This document shows positions 42,837 to 51,834 of a stretch of DNA of 56,629 nucleotides, in pieces (the stretch's first letter is position 1; each line of letters starts with the position of its first letter). A program made the position numbers and the translations under genes. The notes beneath the pieces are model-generated. The model did not search any database and was not told where the DNA came from. It saw only the letters and a list, made by a program, of their open reading frames with translations. The stretch comes from an uncultured Oscillibacter sp. Lineage in GTDB: Bacteria > Bacillota > Clostridia > Oscillospirales > Oscillospiraceae. Location: NCBI GenBank assembly GCA_900770295.1, contig CAAGJQ010000108.1:1-56629 (forward strand). Reading direction: 5' to 3'.

Positions 42837-42905
42837 TAATTTCCTCTGTTATTTGAAAAATGTACTTTACCCCAAAGCGCGCAGAACTGTCCGGCATATA
42901 ACGTA

Positions 42906-42941
42906 ATAACCGCAGGTCATCCGAAGATGACCTGCGGTTAT
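42906..42941 (-). terminator. Hairpin terminator after the LysE gene
   Basis: Perfect 16-base stem ATAACCGCAGGTCATC with its complement around a CGAA loop (minus strand TTCG). The following tract is only moderately T-rich (TTACGTTAT). Confidence 0.75.
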
Positions 42942-42953
42942 CCTGTCGGTTCT

Positions 42954-43544
42954 TCAAATAGAGACGATCTTCCATGCGGACCACACCAGAAGCAGCGCCA
43001 TAACCACGTTGATGGCTTGATTGTACCGCTTGTAGAGTGGGAACAGCATGGTCCCCAGCGTCGCCCAGATCAGGTTTCCGGTACCCGCGCAAACCGTCAT
43101 GATGACGGCGAAGGCCAAAACGCTTCCCACGTGGAACCCGTAGGGCATGATGTAACCGGAGTAGAAAGCAATGCCCAGCATCAGGATCTTGACGTTCAGA
43201 AACTGGAGCAAAAAACCGTTGACATAGGTCAGGGGCTTTGTCTCCGAGGCGGCGTCACCGGTCTTTCGGATCAGCGTTTTCCAGGCCAGATACAGGATAT
43301 ATGCGGCTCCCACGTACTTGGCCACCGGGACGATCTGCGGGACCAGCTCCCCGAGAAAGGCGCAGCCGAAGCCACAGATCAGCATGACCGTCAGCAAACC
43401 GGTCCAGATGCCGAAGATCAGAGGCATGCACTTGCGGAAGCCATGGGTGCTGGTGCTGCTGAGCAGCAGAATGTTGTTGGGGCCAGGTGAAAACGTGGTG
43501 GCGCAGGCGGAGACCGCCAGGTCCAGATAGACTGCCGCGGGCAT
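42954..43544 (-). CDS. LysE/RhtB-family amino-acid exporter
   Basis: 196 residues, about six membrane helices. Family signature SPGPNNILLLSSTSTHGFRKCMPLIFG near the N-terminus and FLNVKILMLGIAFYSGYI in the middle. Members export lysine, threonine, homoserine, leucine or cysteine-pathway compounds. I took ATG 43544, 7 bases after GAGGTG; a GTG nine bases earlier overlaps that site. 43 bases after the DUF815 gene; a TATAAT in this gap may be a promoter, but co-transcription with ilvCD is possible, in which case it could relieve branched-chain amino-acid excess (inference). Confidence 0.9.
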   Translation of the reverse strand: MPAAVYLDLAVSACATTFSPGPNNILLLSSTSTHGFRKCMPLIFGIWTGLLTVMLICGFGCAFLGELVPQIVPVAKYVGAAYILYLAWKTLIRKTGDAASETKPLTYVNGFLLQFLNVKILMLGIAFYSGYIMPYGFHVGSVLAFAVIMTVCAGTGNLIWATLGTMLFPLYKRYNQAINVVMALLLVWSAWKIVSI

Positions 43545-43587
43545 AGAAAACACCTCTTTCTCTGTATGATTATAATAAGGTATCTCT

Positions 43588-44793
43588 TCAGTAGGGGACG
43601 CCGGCCTTGCACAGCTCGATGAACTGCTTGGCCACCCGGGCGCTGCGGCCGCCGGCGCGGATGGCGAAGGCCTCGCTCCGGACGGACAGCTCCCGCTCGT
43701 CCATCTCCAAGTTGTACTGCTTGGCCAGCTGCTGGACGATGTAGAGATACCGGTCCCGGTCGGGGCTGCCGAAGGTGATGGTCAGGCCAAACCGGGCGGA
43801 CAGGCTCATCAGCTCCTGGCGGGTGTCGCTCTCGTGGATGTCGTCGCCGGTACGGTCCGTCAGGGTCTCCTTGATGAGGTGGCGGCGGTTGCTGGTGGCG
43901 TACACGGCGATGTTGTGGGCCCGGCCGCCGACGCTGCCCTCCAGGATGGCCTTCAGGGCGGCGAAATTGTCATCGTTGGCGGTGAAGCTCAAATCGTCGA
44001 TGAACAGGATGAACTTCAGGGGATTGGCCGCCAGGGCGTCCATCAGGTCGGGGATCTGATAGAGCTGATTCTTTTTCACTTCCACCAGCCGCAGGCCGTC
44101 CTCCGCGAAGGCGTTGGCGATGGCCTTGATGGCGCTGGACTTGCCGGTGCCGGCATCGCCGTACAGCAGCACGTTGTTGGCGGGCTTGCCCTCCAGCAGA
44201 GCACGGGTGTTGGCGATGACCTTCTCCCGCTCCTTCTCGTAGCCGGGCAGTTCCTCCAGCCGCTGGGGGTCCGGATGCTTCACCGGCACCAGCTGGCCGT
44301 TTTCCACCGTGAACACATGGTAGCGGGCAAAAATACCGTAACCCTTGGAGCCCACTTTCTGGAGCCGGACAGCATAGTCCGCCGCAATGTCCCGGGCGGA
44401 AACATTCCAGCTCTCGTGATACACATCGGGGTCCAAATACTCGGCGCCCTGGATGAAATCCTCCAGCGTCAGCTGGGACAGCTCGTTGAGAAACTGCAGC
44501 TCATGCTCCATATGCGCCCTCAGCAGAGGGTTCAGGGTCTCCGGATCGTGCTGTCGGACGCAGACGTTCTCGTTCTCCATGACGATCTCATACAGGTAGT
44601 CCGTCCAGTTGTCGCAGCCTCTGCCGAACAGAACGGACTCGAAAGCGGCGCAGGCTTCCACAAAGTCATCCTCTGTGCCGCTGCAGCGGGCCTCCAGCAT
44701 ACGGCGAAGCGCCTCCACGGCGGGATCGTCCAGCAGCCCCCGGAAAATCACCAGGCTGATCAGCCGGCGGCGAATGGTATTCAGGCTTTTCAT
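43588..44793 (-). CDS. DUF815-type AAA+ ATPase
   Basis: 401 residues. N-terminal helical region (1-170), then an AAA core with Walker A GDAGTGKSS, Walker B KFILFIDDLSF, and sensor region AVYATSNRRHL, followed by FGLTITFGSPD. DUF815 proteins have no established function. Start codon overlaps the ilvD stop by one base (TAATG), so it is made from the ilvCD message. Why a generic ATPase sits here is unclear; handling of the iron-sulfur enzyme IlvD is one speculation. Confidence 0.88.
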   Translation of the reverse strand: MKSLNTIRRRLISLVIFRGLLDDPAVEALRRMLEARCSGTEDDFVEACAAFESVLFGRGCDNWTDYLYEIVMENENVCVRQHDPETLNPLLRAHMEHELQFLNELSQLTLEDFIQGAEYLDPDVYHESWNVSARDIAADYAVRLQKVGSKGYGIFARYHVFTVENGQLVPVKHPDPQRLEELPGYEKEREKVIANTRALLEGKPANNVLLYGDAGTGKSSAIKAIANAFAEDGLRLVEVKKNQLYQIPDLMDALAANPLKFILFIDDLSFTANDDNFAALKAILEGSVGGRAHNIAVYATSNRRHLIKETLTDRTGDDIHESDTRQELMSLSARFGLTITFGSPDRDRYLYIVQQLAKQYNLEMDERELSVRSEAFAIRAGGRSARVAKQFIELCKAGVPY

Positions 44794-46451
44794 TACTTCA
44801 GAACAGCTCCTTCGTCGGCGCTGGTGACCATGCGGGCGTAGCGGCTGAGCCAGCCGGTGGTGATGTTGGGCTCCGGCTGGACGTAGGCGGCCTTGCGGGC
44901 AGCCAGCTCCTCGTCAGAGACCAGCAGGGTGATGGAGGCGTTGGGGATGTCGATGGCGATCTGATCGCCCTCGCACACCAGGCCGATGGGGCCGCCGGAG
45001 GCAGCCTCGGGGCTGACGTGGCCGATGGAGGCGCCGCGGCTGGCGCCGGAGAAGCGGCCGTCGGTGATGAGGGCCACGGTCTTGTCCAGGCCCATGCCCG
45101 CCAGGGCGGAGGTGGGATTCAGCATCTCCCGCATGCCGGGTCCGCCCTTGGGGCCCTCGTAGCGGATGACCACCACGTCGCCGGGGACGATCCTGCCCGC
45201 ATAGATGGCGGCGATGGCGTCGTCCTCGCTGTTGAACACCCGGGCGGGGCCGGTGTGGGCCTGCATCTCCGGGGCCACGGCGCTGCGCTTGACCACGCAG
45301 CCGTTGGGTGCCAGGTTGCCCCACAGGATCTGGAGGCCGCCGGTGGTGCTGTACGGGTCCTCAATGGGCCGGATGGCATTGTGGTTGAGGTTCTTGGCGC
45401 CCCGGATGTTCTCGCCCACGGTCTTGCCGGTGACGGTCATGCAGTCCAGGTCCAGCAGGTTCTGCTTAGCCAGCTCCGCCTGAACAGCGGGGATACCGCC
45501 GGCGGCGTACAGGTCCGGCATATGGGTGGGACCGGCAGGGGCCAGATGGCACAGGTTGGGGGTTTTGGCGGAGATCTCATTGAACAGGGCCAGATCCACA
45601 GGTACCCCCGCCTCGTGGGCGATGGCCAGCAGGTGCAGCACCGTGTTGGTGGAGCAGCCCAGAGCCATGTCGCAGGTCAGGGCGTTGCGGATGCTGCGCT
45701 CGTTGATGATGTCCCGGGCGCAGATGTTCCGACGGACCATCTCCATGATGGCGGCGCCGGCCTGACGGCCCAGCTGGAGGCGCTTGCTGTAAACGGCGGG
45801 GATGGTGCCGTTGCCGGGCAGGCCGATGCCGATGGCCTCGCACAGGCAGTTCATGCTGTTGGCGGTGTACATGCCGGAGCAGCTTCCGCAGGAGGGGCAG
45901 CAGTTCTGTGTGCACTCCTCCAGCTTTTCTTCGGAGATCATCCCGGCCTTGTAGGAACCCACGGCCTCGAACATCTTGGACAGGCTCACCTCCTGGCCGT
46001 CATAGGCGCCGGCCAGCATGGGGCCGCCGGAGCAGACCACGGCGGGCACGTTCATCCGGACGGCGGCCATGACCATGCCGGGTACGATCTTGTCGCAGTT
46101 GGGAACCAGGACCATGCCGTCGAACTGGTGGGCCAGGAACATGGTCTCCACGCTGTCGCAGATCAGCTCCCGGCTGGCCAGGGAGTACTTCATGCCCACA
46201 TGGCCCATGGCGATGCCGTCGCACACGCCGATGGCGGGCACCATGAAGGGCGTGCCGCCGGCGGCCTCGATGCCGCTCTTGACGGCATCGGTCAGCTTGT
46301 CCAGATTCATATGGCCGGGGACGATGTCGCTGTGGGCGCTGACCACGGCGATCAGAGGCTTTTCCAGATCCTCGGGCGTATAGCCCAGGGCGTAAAACAG
46401 GCTGCGGTTGGGCGCCCGCTCGGCGCCCTTTGTCACATTGTCACTGCGCAT
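44793..46451 (-). CDS. ilvD: Dihydroxy-acid dehydratase
   Basis: Iron-sulfur dehydratase of branched-chain amino-acid synthesis, 552 residues, normal length. Cluster and active-site motifs: CDGIAMGHVGM, NCDKIVPGM, CGSCSGMYTANSMNCL, and DGRFSGASRG. Follows ilvC by 86 bases, with an intercistronic hairpin between. Confidence 0.97.
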   Translation of the reverse strand: MRSDNVTKGAERAPNRSLFYALGYTPEDLEKPLIAVVSAHSDIVPGHMNLDKLTDAVKSGIEAAGGTPFMVPAIGVCDGIAMGHVGMKYSLASRELICDSVETMFLAHQFDGMVLVPNCDKIVPGMVMAAVRMNVPAVVCSGGPMLAGAYDGQEVSLSKMFEAVGSYKAGMISEEKLEECTQNCCPSCGSCSGMYTANSMNCLCEAIGIGLPGNGTIPAVYSKRLQLGRQAGAAIMEMVRRNICARDIINERSIRNALTCDMALGCSTNTVLHLLAIAHEAGVPVDLALFNEISAKTPNLCHLAPAGPTHMPDLYAAGGIPAVQAELAKQNLLDLDCMTVTGKTVGENIRGAKNLNHNAIRPIEDPYSTTGGLQILWGNLAPNGCVVKRSAVAPEMQAHTGPARVFNSEDDAIAAIYAGRIVPGDVVVIRYEGPKGGPGMREMLNPTSALAGMGLDKTVALITDGRFSGASRGASIGHVSPEAASGGPIGLVCEGDQIAIDIPNASITLLVSDEELAARKAAYVQPEPNITTGWLSRYARMVTSADEGAVLK

Positions 46452-46478
46452 GATGTTCTCCTCTTTTCAAGTTCACGC

Positions 46479-46511
46479 GCAGGCCGGAATCGGGTTCGAT
46501 TTCCGGCCTGC
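46479..46511 (-). promoter_or_regulatory. ilvC-ilvD intercistronic hairpin
   Basis: GCAGGCCGGAA (46479-46489) pairs with TTCCGGCCTGC (46501-46511). No T-run follows on the minus strand, so it probably stabilises the ilvC message rather than ending it. Confidence 0.7.
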
Positions 46512-46537
46512 GGCGTTTTTTATGGAATTGGTCCGGC

Positions 46538-47557
46538 TTACTTCTTCAGCCAGCTCATCATGGCGCGGAGCTGAGCGCCCACCTTCTCGATGGGATGCTC
46601 GGCGGCCATGCGGCGCTGGGCCAGGAAATGGGTCTTGCGGCCGCCGTTGGGGTTCATTTCAGTGAGGAACTCGGAGGCGAAGGTGCCGTCCTGGATCTCC
46701 CGCAGGATCTGCTTCATCTCCTTGCGGGTGTCCTCGGTGATCAGGCGCTTGCCGGTGCGGTAGTCGCCGTACTCGGCGGTATTGGAGATGGAGTAGCGCA
46801 TCTTGGCAAAGCCGCCCTCGTTGATCAGGTCGATGATCAGCTTCATCTCGTGGCAGGTCTCGAAGTAGGCCATCTCAGGCTCGTAACCGGCCTCCACCAG
46901 GGTTTCGAAGCCGGCGTGGATCAGCTCGCACACGCCGCCGCACAGGACAGCCTGCTCACCGAACAGGTCGGTCTCGGTCTCCTCCTTGAAGGTGGTCTCC
47001 AGGATGCCGGCGCGGCCGGCGCCGATGCCGGAGGCATAGGCCAGAGCCACGTCCTTGGCCTTGCCGGTAAAGTTCTGCTCCACGCAGATCAGGCTGGGCA
47101 CGCCCTTGCCCTCCAGATACTGGCTGCGGACGGTGTGTCCGGGGCCCTTGGGAGCGATCATGATGACGTCCACATTGGCGGGAGGCACGATGGTCTTGAA
47201 GTGGATGTTGAAGCCGTGGGCGAAGGCCAGGGTCTTGCCCTCGGTCATGTAGGGAGCGACCTGCTTGTTGTAGATATCGGCGCACAGCTCGTCGGGCACC
47301 AGCATCATGACAATGTCGCCGGCCTTGGCGGCCTCTTCCACTTCCATCACGTGGAAATTGGGGCAGGTCTCGGCAAACTTGGCGGCCTTCGCCCAGTGGG
47401 AAGAGCCCTTGCGCAGGCCAACCACCACGTTGACGCCGGACTCCGCCAGGTTTTCGGAATGGGCGTGGCCCTGAGAGCCAAAGCCGATGACGGCGACGGT
47501 CTTGCCGTCCAGCATGCCGAGGTTGCAGTCGGAATCGTAATACTTCTTGATAGCCAT
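46538..47557 (-). CDS. ilvC: Ketol-acid reductoisomerase (class I)
   Basis: NADPH-dependent isomeroreductase, 339 residues, the class I length. Motifs: GFGSQGHAHSENLAESG (Rossmann loop), VGLRKGSSHW (the Arg/Lys/Ser loop read as NADPH-binding), APKGPGHTVRSQY, and the metal-site ETDLFGEQAVLCGG. ATG 47557 follows AGAGGAG by about 11 bases. Its 5' leader carries a T-box (47650-47943) and, further upstream, a second one. Confidence 0.97.
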   Translation of the reverse strand: MAIKKYYDSDCNLGMLDGKTVAVIGFGSQGHAHSENLAESGVNVVVGLRKGSSHWAKAAKFAETCPNFHVMEVEEAAKAGDIVMMLVPDELCADIYNKQVAPYMTEGKTLAFAHGFNIHFKTIVPPANVDVIMIAPKGPGHTVRSQYLEGKGVPSLICVEQNFTGKAKDVALAYASGIGAGRAGILETTFKEETETDLFGEQAVLCGGVCELIHAGFETLVEAGYEPEMAYFETCHEMKLIIDLINEGGFAKMRYSISNTAEYGDYRTGKRLITEDTRKEMKQILREIQDGTFASEFLTEMNPNGGRKTHFLAQRRMAAEHPIEKVGAQLRAMMSWLKK

Positions 47558-47649
47558 GATTTGTGTTCTCCTCTTTCTTTTTGTTGTTTTTGTTTTTTGG
47601 GGGGAAGGAATCGTGGGGCCCACCTCGTGGGCGGAGAAATTGCAGCAAC

Positions 47650-47943
47650 AAAAAAGGCCTTCGTCTCTTCTCAAGAAGAGACGAAAGCCCAGACTTCCGC
47701 GGTACCACTCTCGTTGGCACATTGTGCCCACTTCCGGCATCAGCCCAGTTTCCTGAGCGAATCCCGCCTCTTTGGTAACGGTGAGGAAACCCGTTTTCAC
47801 CTAAGCCCGAAGGGCCTCAGCGAAAATACTCAAGGGCCAGTGACATCTCCCTGTTCTGCATTGCCTCGCAGCAACCGGCAACTCTCTGAAGCGTCTGCGG
47901 GGAGATTTTTTCCCTGTCATCGTATCTGCTCTTTTTGCTGTTG
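47650..47943 (-). promoter_or_regulatory. T-box riboswitch 1 (proximal, ilvC), likely valine specifier
   Basis: Minus-strand leader. Stem I distal elements CAGAGAGTTGCCGGT and GCTGCGAGGCAA are present, as is the T-box core GAGAGTGGTACCGCGG (47698-47707 for CGCGGTACCA on the plus strand). The bulge reads UGGU, matching tRNAs ending ACCA. The specifier position, between helix arm GGGAGAT and CTG, best reads GUC (47844-47842) followed by A, a valine codon. Terminator: GGCCTTCGTCTCTTC stem with T6 (47690-47650). Core identity is certain; the specifier is my alignment. Confidence 0.92.
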
Positions 47944-47949
47944 CCATAC

Positions 47950-47978
47950 ACCATACAGGAGCAAATCGGATTTGTCAA
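47950..47978 (-). promoter_or_regulatory. Promoter of the proximal T-box/ilvC
   Basis: Minus strand TTGACA (47973-47978), 17-base spacer, TATGGT (47950-47955). It lies downstream of T-box 2, so ilvC has two promoters in series. Confidence 0.75.
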
Positions 47979-48151
47979 GCAAAATTTTTCCTGACAGGGG
48001 AAATCTTTATCCGGCGCCGGTGGTCTTGTACACGCCGTGAGCGGTTCTCTTCTTGCTGTTCAGTTGTGGGCCGGGAGACAGCCCCGGCGCTGGGACGAAG
48101 TGCGTTTTTGCGTCTGCGTGTCTGTTGGTTCCCACAGGCCGGAGAGGTAAC

Positions 48152-48430
48152 AAAAAACGCCTTTGCCTCTTGCAAATCAAGAGGCAAAGGCGTGTAAATC
48201 CTTCGCGGTACCACTCTTGTTAACGGCGTATGATACGCCGCCATCTCAGCAGGCTCCAACAAGCCCTGCACGGTAACGGGTGCGGTCCGGCTCTGCCTAG
48301 CGGAAAACTCCCTCAGCAGGCTACTCCAGGATGATTTCACCCTCCCCGACGCTTGTTGCCTTGCACCGACCGGCAATTCTCTGAAAGCGGAGCGGAACGG
48401 GTTACTTGTTCCCTTCATCATATTTCGTGG
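48152..48430 (-). promoter_or_regulatory. T-box riboswitch 2 (distal), likely isoleucine specifier
   Basis: Minus-strand leader. Conserved pieces: loop-E-type AAGTA, distal Stem I CAGAGAATTGCCGGT with GGTGCAAGGCAAC, core AAGAGTGGTACCGCGA (plus-strand CGCGGTACCA at 48204-48213), UGGU bulge, and a perfect 16-base terminator stem with T6 (48193-48152). By the same alignment as T-box 1 the specifier is AUC (48335-48333) followed by A, isoleucine. No gene lies between it and T-box 1 (47979-48151 holds no credible gene), so it must act on ilvC in tandem. Confidence 0.9.
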
Positions 48431-48434
48431 GGTT

Positions 48435-48464
48435 ATCCTAGCACACCGGTTTCAGGAAAGTCAA
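48435..48464 (-). promoter_or_regulatory. Promoter of the distal T-box
   Basis: Minus strand TTGACT (48459-48464), 18-base spacer, TAGGAT (48435-48440). The 136 bases from here to the dehydrogenase stop at 48601 show no clear terminator. Confidence 0.75.
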
Positions 48465-48600
48465 GCGCAATTTTTTCTGTTTCGCCGGTCCTTTTCGTTT
48501 TTTGTCCGGATTTACCAATCTTTTTTCGATTTTATTGTGCAGTCCGCCTGCCAATGCCAGTTGTTTTTCATAAGCGTTTGTTTTGAAGCCGGCATGATGC

Positions 48601-49464
48601 TTATTTCTCGTAGTGCTTCATTAATGCCTGGGTGCCCAGGTCCCCGAATCCCGCATCTTCCAGCTCCCGGTAATTTTCCAGTGCCTGCCGCAGGACCTCC
48701 AGATGCAGGCCGCTCTCCTCCGCTTCCGCCTCCGCCAGCTTCATGTCCTTGACAAAGTGCTTCAGGAAAAAGCCCGGCGCGTAATCCCCCGCCAGAATTT
48801 TGGGGCCGAAGGCGTCCAGCTGCTTGCTGCCCGCCGCGCCGGTGGAAACGGACCGCAGCAGCGTCTCCAGATCCAGGCCCTTGGCTCTGGCATAAGTCAG
48901 TGCCTCGCACACGCCGGAGAGGGTCCCGGCGATCATGATCTGGTTCGCCATTTTGGCGTGCTGGCCGCAGCCCGCCTTTCCCTGGTAATTCAGGTTGGTG
49001 CCCATGGCCCGGAACAGGGGCAGGCAGGCCTCGTAGTCCGCCTCATCGCCGCCCACCAGAATGGACAGTGTGCCGTTTTTCGCCCCGGTGTCGCCGCCGG
49101 TGACAGGCGCGTCCAGCACATGGAAGCCCCGGGCCGTGCCCTCTCCGTACAGCCGCTCTGCCAGCGTGGGGCTGGTGGTGGTCATGTCGATGAGATACGT
49201 CCCCTTGTCCGCGCTGTCCAGGAGATTGCCCGCCTGGAAGTAGACCTCCTCCACGTCCTTCGGATAGCCCACAATCGTGATGACGGCGTCCCGGCCCGCC
49301 GCGCAGGCGGCGATGCTGTCGTGGAGGACCGCGCCCTCCTCCACCACGTCCCGCACCTTCTCCGGATGGCGGGCGTAGATGTGTACCTCAAAGCCCTCCT
49401 TCATCAGATTGCGGACCATGGATTTTCCCATGATGCCCACGCCGATAAACCCGATTTTTTTCAT
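48601..49464 (-). CDS. Beta-hydroxyacid dehydrogenase (3-hydroxyisobutyrate/tartronate-semialdehyde reductase family)
   Basis: 287 residues, normal length. NAD(P)-binding GFIGVGIMGKSM at the N-terminus, substrate-binding DAPVTGGDTGAKNGTLSILVGG, and the catalytic lysine in GCGQHAKMANQI. The exact hydroxyacid is undetermined; valine degradation (3-hydroxyisobutyrate) is possible given the ilv genes downstream, but the family is broad. I chose ATG 49464, ten bases after AAAGGAG. Confidence 0.92.
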   Translation of the reverse strand: MKKIGFIGVGIMGKSMVRNLMKEGFEVHIYARHPEKVRDVVEEGAVLHDSIAACAAGRDAVITIVGYPKDVEEVYFQAGNLLDSADKGTYLIDMTTTSPTLAERLYGEGTARGFHVLDAPVTGGDTGAKNGTLSILVGGDEADYEACLPLFRAMGTNLNYQGKAGCGQHAKMANQIMIAGTLSGVCEALTYARAKGLDLETLLRSVSTGAAGSKQLDAFGPKILAGDYAPGFFLKHFVKDMKLAEAEAEESGLHLEVLRQALENYRELEDAGFGDLGTQALMKHYEK

Positions 49465-49544
49465 GCTGCAACTGCTCCTTTCGCTCTCATGCTGTCTGGT
49501 TGTTATTTTACCGTACTCCGCTTCTTTTTGCCAGTCCAAAGTTC

Positions 49545-49595
49545 TTGACAATCCCGGTTTCCGGGTTTATTTTACAATCAGTTGATACTACAACT
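49545..49595 (+). promoter_or_regulatory. MarR-ABC operon promoter with two operator-like dyads
   Basis: TTGACA (49545-49550), 17-base spacer containing CCCGG-TTT-CCGGG, TATTTT (49568-49573). Immediately downstream is AGTTG-ATACTA-CAACT (49580-49595), of the form bound by MarR-family repressors, placed to block transcription. Autoregulation by the first gene is likely. Confidence 0.75.
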
Positions 49596-49618
49596 ATTTA
49601 CAGAAAGAAGGGCATGCC

Positions 49619-50089
49619 ATGGACCATTCCGCCCGCGAGATCACCAAGATTGCCCGGGAGGCCGGCAAGCTGACCGTCCGCATGATGAAGGAGACCGGCA
49701 TCGGCACAGGGGAGTTCGACCTCATCCACGCCGTCCGCCACCATCCCGGCATCTCCCAGAAGGAGATCTCTGCGCTTTTGAACATGGACAAGGGGGCAGT
49801 GGCCCGCCGGGTGGCCAGTCTGGAGGCCAAGGGCTATCTGACCCGGCGTCCCAACCCCGCCGACAGCCGGGGCCAGATGCTGTATGCCACGGAAAAGGCG
49901 GAGTCTCTGAAGCGCTCCAAGGTGACGGTGGAGAGCGCCTTTTACGAGTGGCTTCTGGAGGGGCTGTCCCCGGCGGACCGGGAGACCTTCTCCGCTCTGC
50001 TCCACACCCTCTATCTCCGGTCCAAGGCGGAGAGCCGCAGCGGCTTTCCCCATGTGGCCGCCCGTCTGGACGAGGAGGAACCGGTATGA
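49619..50089 (+). CDS. MarR-family transcriptional regulator
   Basis: 156 residues with the winged helix-turn-helix in the middle (HPGISQKEISALLNMDKGAVARRVASLEAKGYLTRRPNPADSRG pattern, about 42-86), including the wing DSRG typical of MarR. Flanking helices form the dimer region. Probably represses itself and the ABC exporter genes that follow, released by an exported compound. Its stop overlaps the next start (ATGA). Confidence 0.93.
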   Translation: MDHSAREITKIAREAGKLTVRMMKETGIGTGEFDLIHAVRHHPGISQKEISALLNMDKGAVARRVASLEAKGYLTRRPNPADSRGQMLYATEKAESLKRSKVTVESAFYEWLLEGLSPADRETFSALLHTLYLRSKAESRSGFPHVAARLDEEEPV

Positions 50090-51834
50090 ACAACACGTTC
50101 CGCTGCCCGGCGCACCCGGACCGGGTGGCCTCCTATTTCCGGCAGGAGCTCCGTCCCCTGCTCATCGTGACGGTGACCGGCATTTTCTACAACGTGGGCC
50201 TTGCGGCGGGGCCGCTGCTGGAGGGCCAGCTGGCCCAGTGCCTGCTGAACATCCTCCGGGGCCAGTCCCCCTGGACCGCCATGCTGTGGATGGCCGCTCT
50301 CTATGTGGCGGTGACAGTATTCGTCCAGGGAATGCGATATCTGAAGCGGTTCTACGTCCGCCGCTTCGCCAACAACGTCAACCGCAGCATGAAGCACGTG
50401 CTGTACAACACTCTGGTCCACAAGTCCCGGCCGGAGCTGGAGCAGGAGAGCGTGGGCGGCATGATGACCCGGGCCATCGCCGACGTGGACGCCTGCGCGG
50501 AGGGCATGCGGAAATTCACCACGGAGGTGTTCGACACCGGCGTGGCCATGGCCGCGTACCTCGCTCTGCTGCTGTACTACGACTGGCGGCTGGCCCTGCT
50601 GACCTGTCTGTTTCCGCCGGTGGCCTTTTTCTGCGCCGAGCGCATGAAAAAGCCCGTCTCCCGCTGCGCGGCGGCCTATAAGGAGAGCGCCGGGCGGCTG
50701 AACGGTGCCACGCTGGACCGGGTGTCCGGTGCCGTGACCTACCGCGTCTTTGGTCTGGAGGAAAACCGGGACCGGGCCTACGAGGCCCGGCTGGCGGACT
50801 ACGAGAAAAGGGCTGTCACCGCCAATCTGTGGGAGAACGCCATGCCGCCCCTGTACCGCATCATCTCCATGCTGGGCGCGGTGCCCATCTTGTACCTGGG
50901 CGCCCGGAACGTGGCGGGCACCGGCTGGACCGCCTGGGACATCGCGGCGTTCACCGCCTTTTTGTCCTGCTACACCAAGCTGGCCACCAAGACCTCCAAG
51001 GCCGCCAAGCTGTTCAACTCCGTGCAGAAGGCCCGGGTGTCCTGGCAGCGCATCAAGCCCCTGCTGCGGCCCCCGGTGGAGGAGCCCGCCCTTCCCGCCG
51101 CCGCGCCGGCGGAGCTGGCGGTGTCCGGCCTCTCCTTCGCCTATCCCGGCGGCCCCCGGCTGTTCTCCGATGTGTCCTTCTCCGCCAGGCCCGGGGAGAT
51201 CATCGGCGCCACCGGCCCGGTGGCCTGCGGCAAATCCTCTCTGGGCAAGGCCTTTCTGTGCGAGACGCCCTACGGCGGCAGCATCCGCTTCGGCGGGCGG
51301 GAGCTCTCCGCCCTGACCCCGGCGGAGCGGGGCGCCGTGGTGGGCTATCTGGGCCACCAGCCGGAGCTGCTCAGCGCCTCCATCGCCGACAACATCCTGC
51401 TGGGCGACACGGGAGACCCCGGTCCCTGGCTTCGCGCCGTGTGTCTGGACCGGGAGACCGCCGCCATGCCCGGCGGCACGGACACTCTGGTGGGCGACGC
51501 GGGCGTCCGGCTCTCCGGCGGGCAGCAGGCCCGTCTGGCCCTGGCCCGGACCCTGTGCCACAGGCGGCCCCTGCTGATCCTGGACGATCCCTTCTCCGCC
51601 GTGGACAGGGAGACCGAGGGGCAGATCATGGACCACCTGCGGCAGCTGGCATCGGACAGCATCATTCTCATCCTGTCCCACCGGCTGGACCTGTTCCCCT
51701 CCATGGACCAGGTCCTGTGGATGGACGGCGGCCATGTCACCGCCGGCACCCACGCTTCCCTGATGAACACCTGCCCGGACTACGCCGGGCTGTATCTGGC
51801 CCAGACAGCAGGAGGTGACAAGCGCCATGAATAA
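50086..51834 (+). CDS. ABC exporter half-transporter, subunit A of a heterodimer
   Basis: 582 residues: six membrane helices (about 20-310), then an ATPase domain. Walker A GPVACGKSS, canonical signature LSGGQQAR, H-loop LSHRLD. Walker B reads LLILDDP: aspartate replaces the catalytic glutamate, as in the degenerate site of heterodimeric exporters. Translationally coupled to marR and overlapping subunit B by 8 bases. Likely drug, peptide or lipid exporter. Confidence 0.92.
   Translation: MNNTFRCPAHPDRVASYFRQELRPLLIVTVTGIFYNVGLAAGPLLEGQLAQCLLNILRGQSPWTAMLWMAALYVAVTVFVQGMRYLKRFYVRRFANNVNRSMKHVLYNTLVHKSRPELEQESVGGMMTRAIADVDACAEGMRKFTTEVFDTGVAMAAYLALLLYYDWRLALLTCLFPPVAFFCAERMKKPVSRCAAAYKESAGRLNGATLDRVSGAVTYRVFGLEENRDRAYEARLADYEKRAVTANLWENAMPPLYRIISMLGAVPILYLGARNVAGTGWTAWDIAAFTAFLSCYTKLATKTSKAAKLFNSVQKARVSWQRIKPLLRPPVEEPALPAAAPAELAVSGLSFAYPGGPRLFSDVSFSARPGEIIGATGPVACGKSSLGKAFLCETPYGGSIRFGGRELSALTPAERGAVVGYLGHQPELLSASIADNILLGDTGDPGPWLRAVCLDRETAAMPGGTDTLVGDAGVRLSGGQQARLALARTLCHRRPLLILDDPFSAVDRETEGQIMDHLRQLASDSIILILSHRLDLFPSMDQVLWMDGGHVTAGTHASLMNTCPDYAGLYLAQTAGGDKRHE

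Noticed and set aside
47975..48421. A 148-codon minus-strand frame over the distal T-box
   Set aside because: Its sequence is explained fully by the T-box RNA structure; the translation has no family features.
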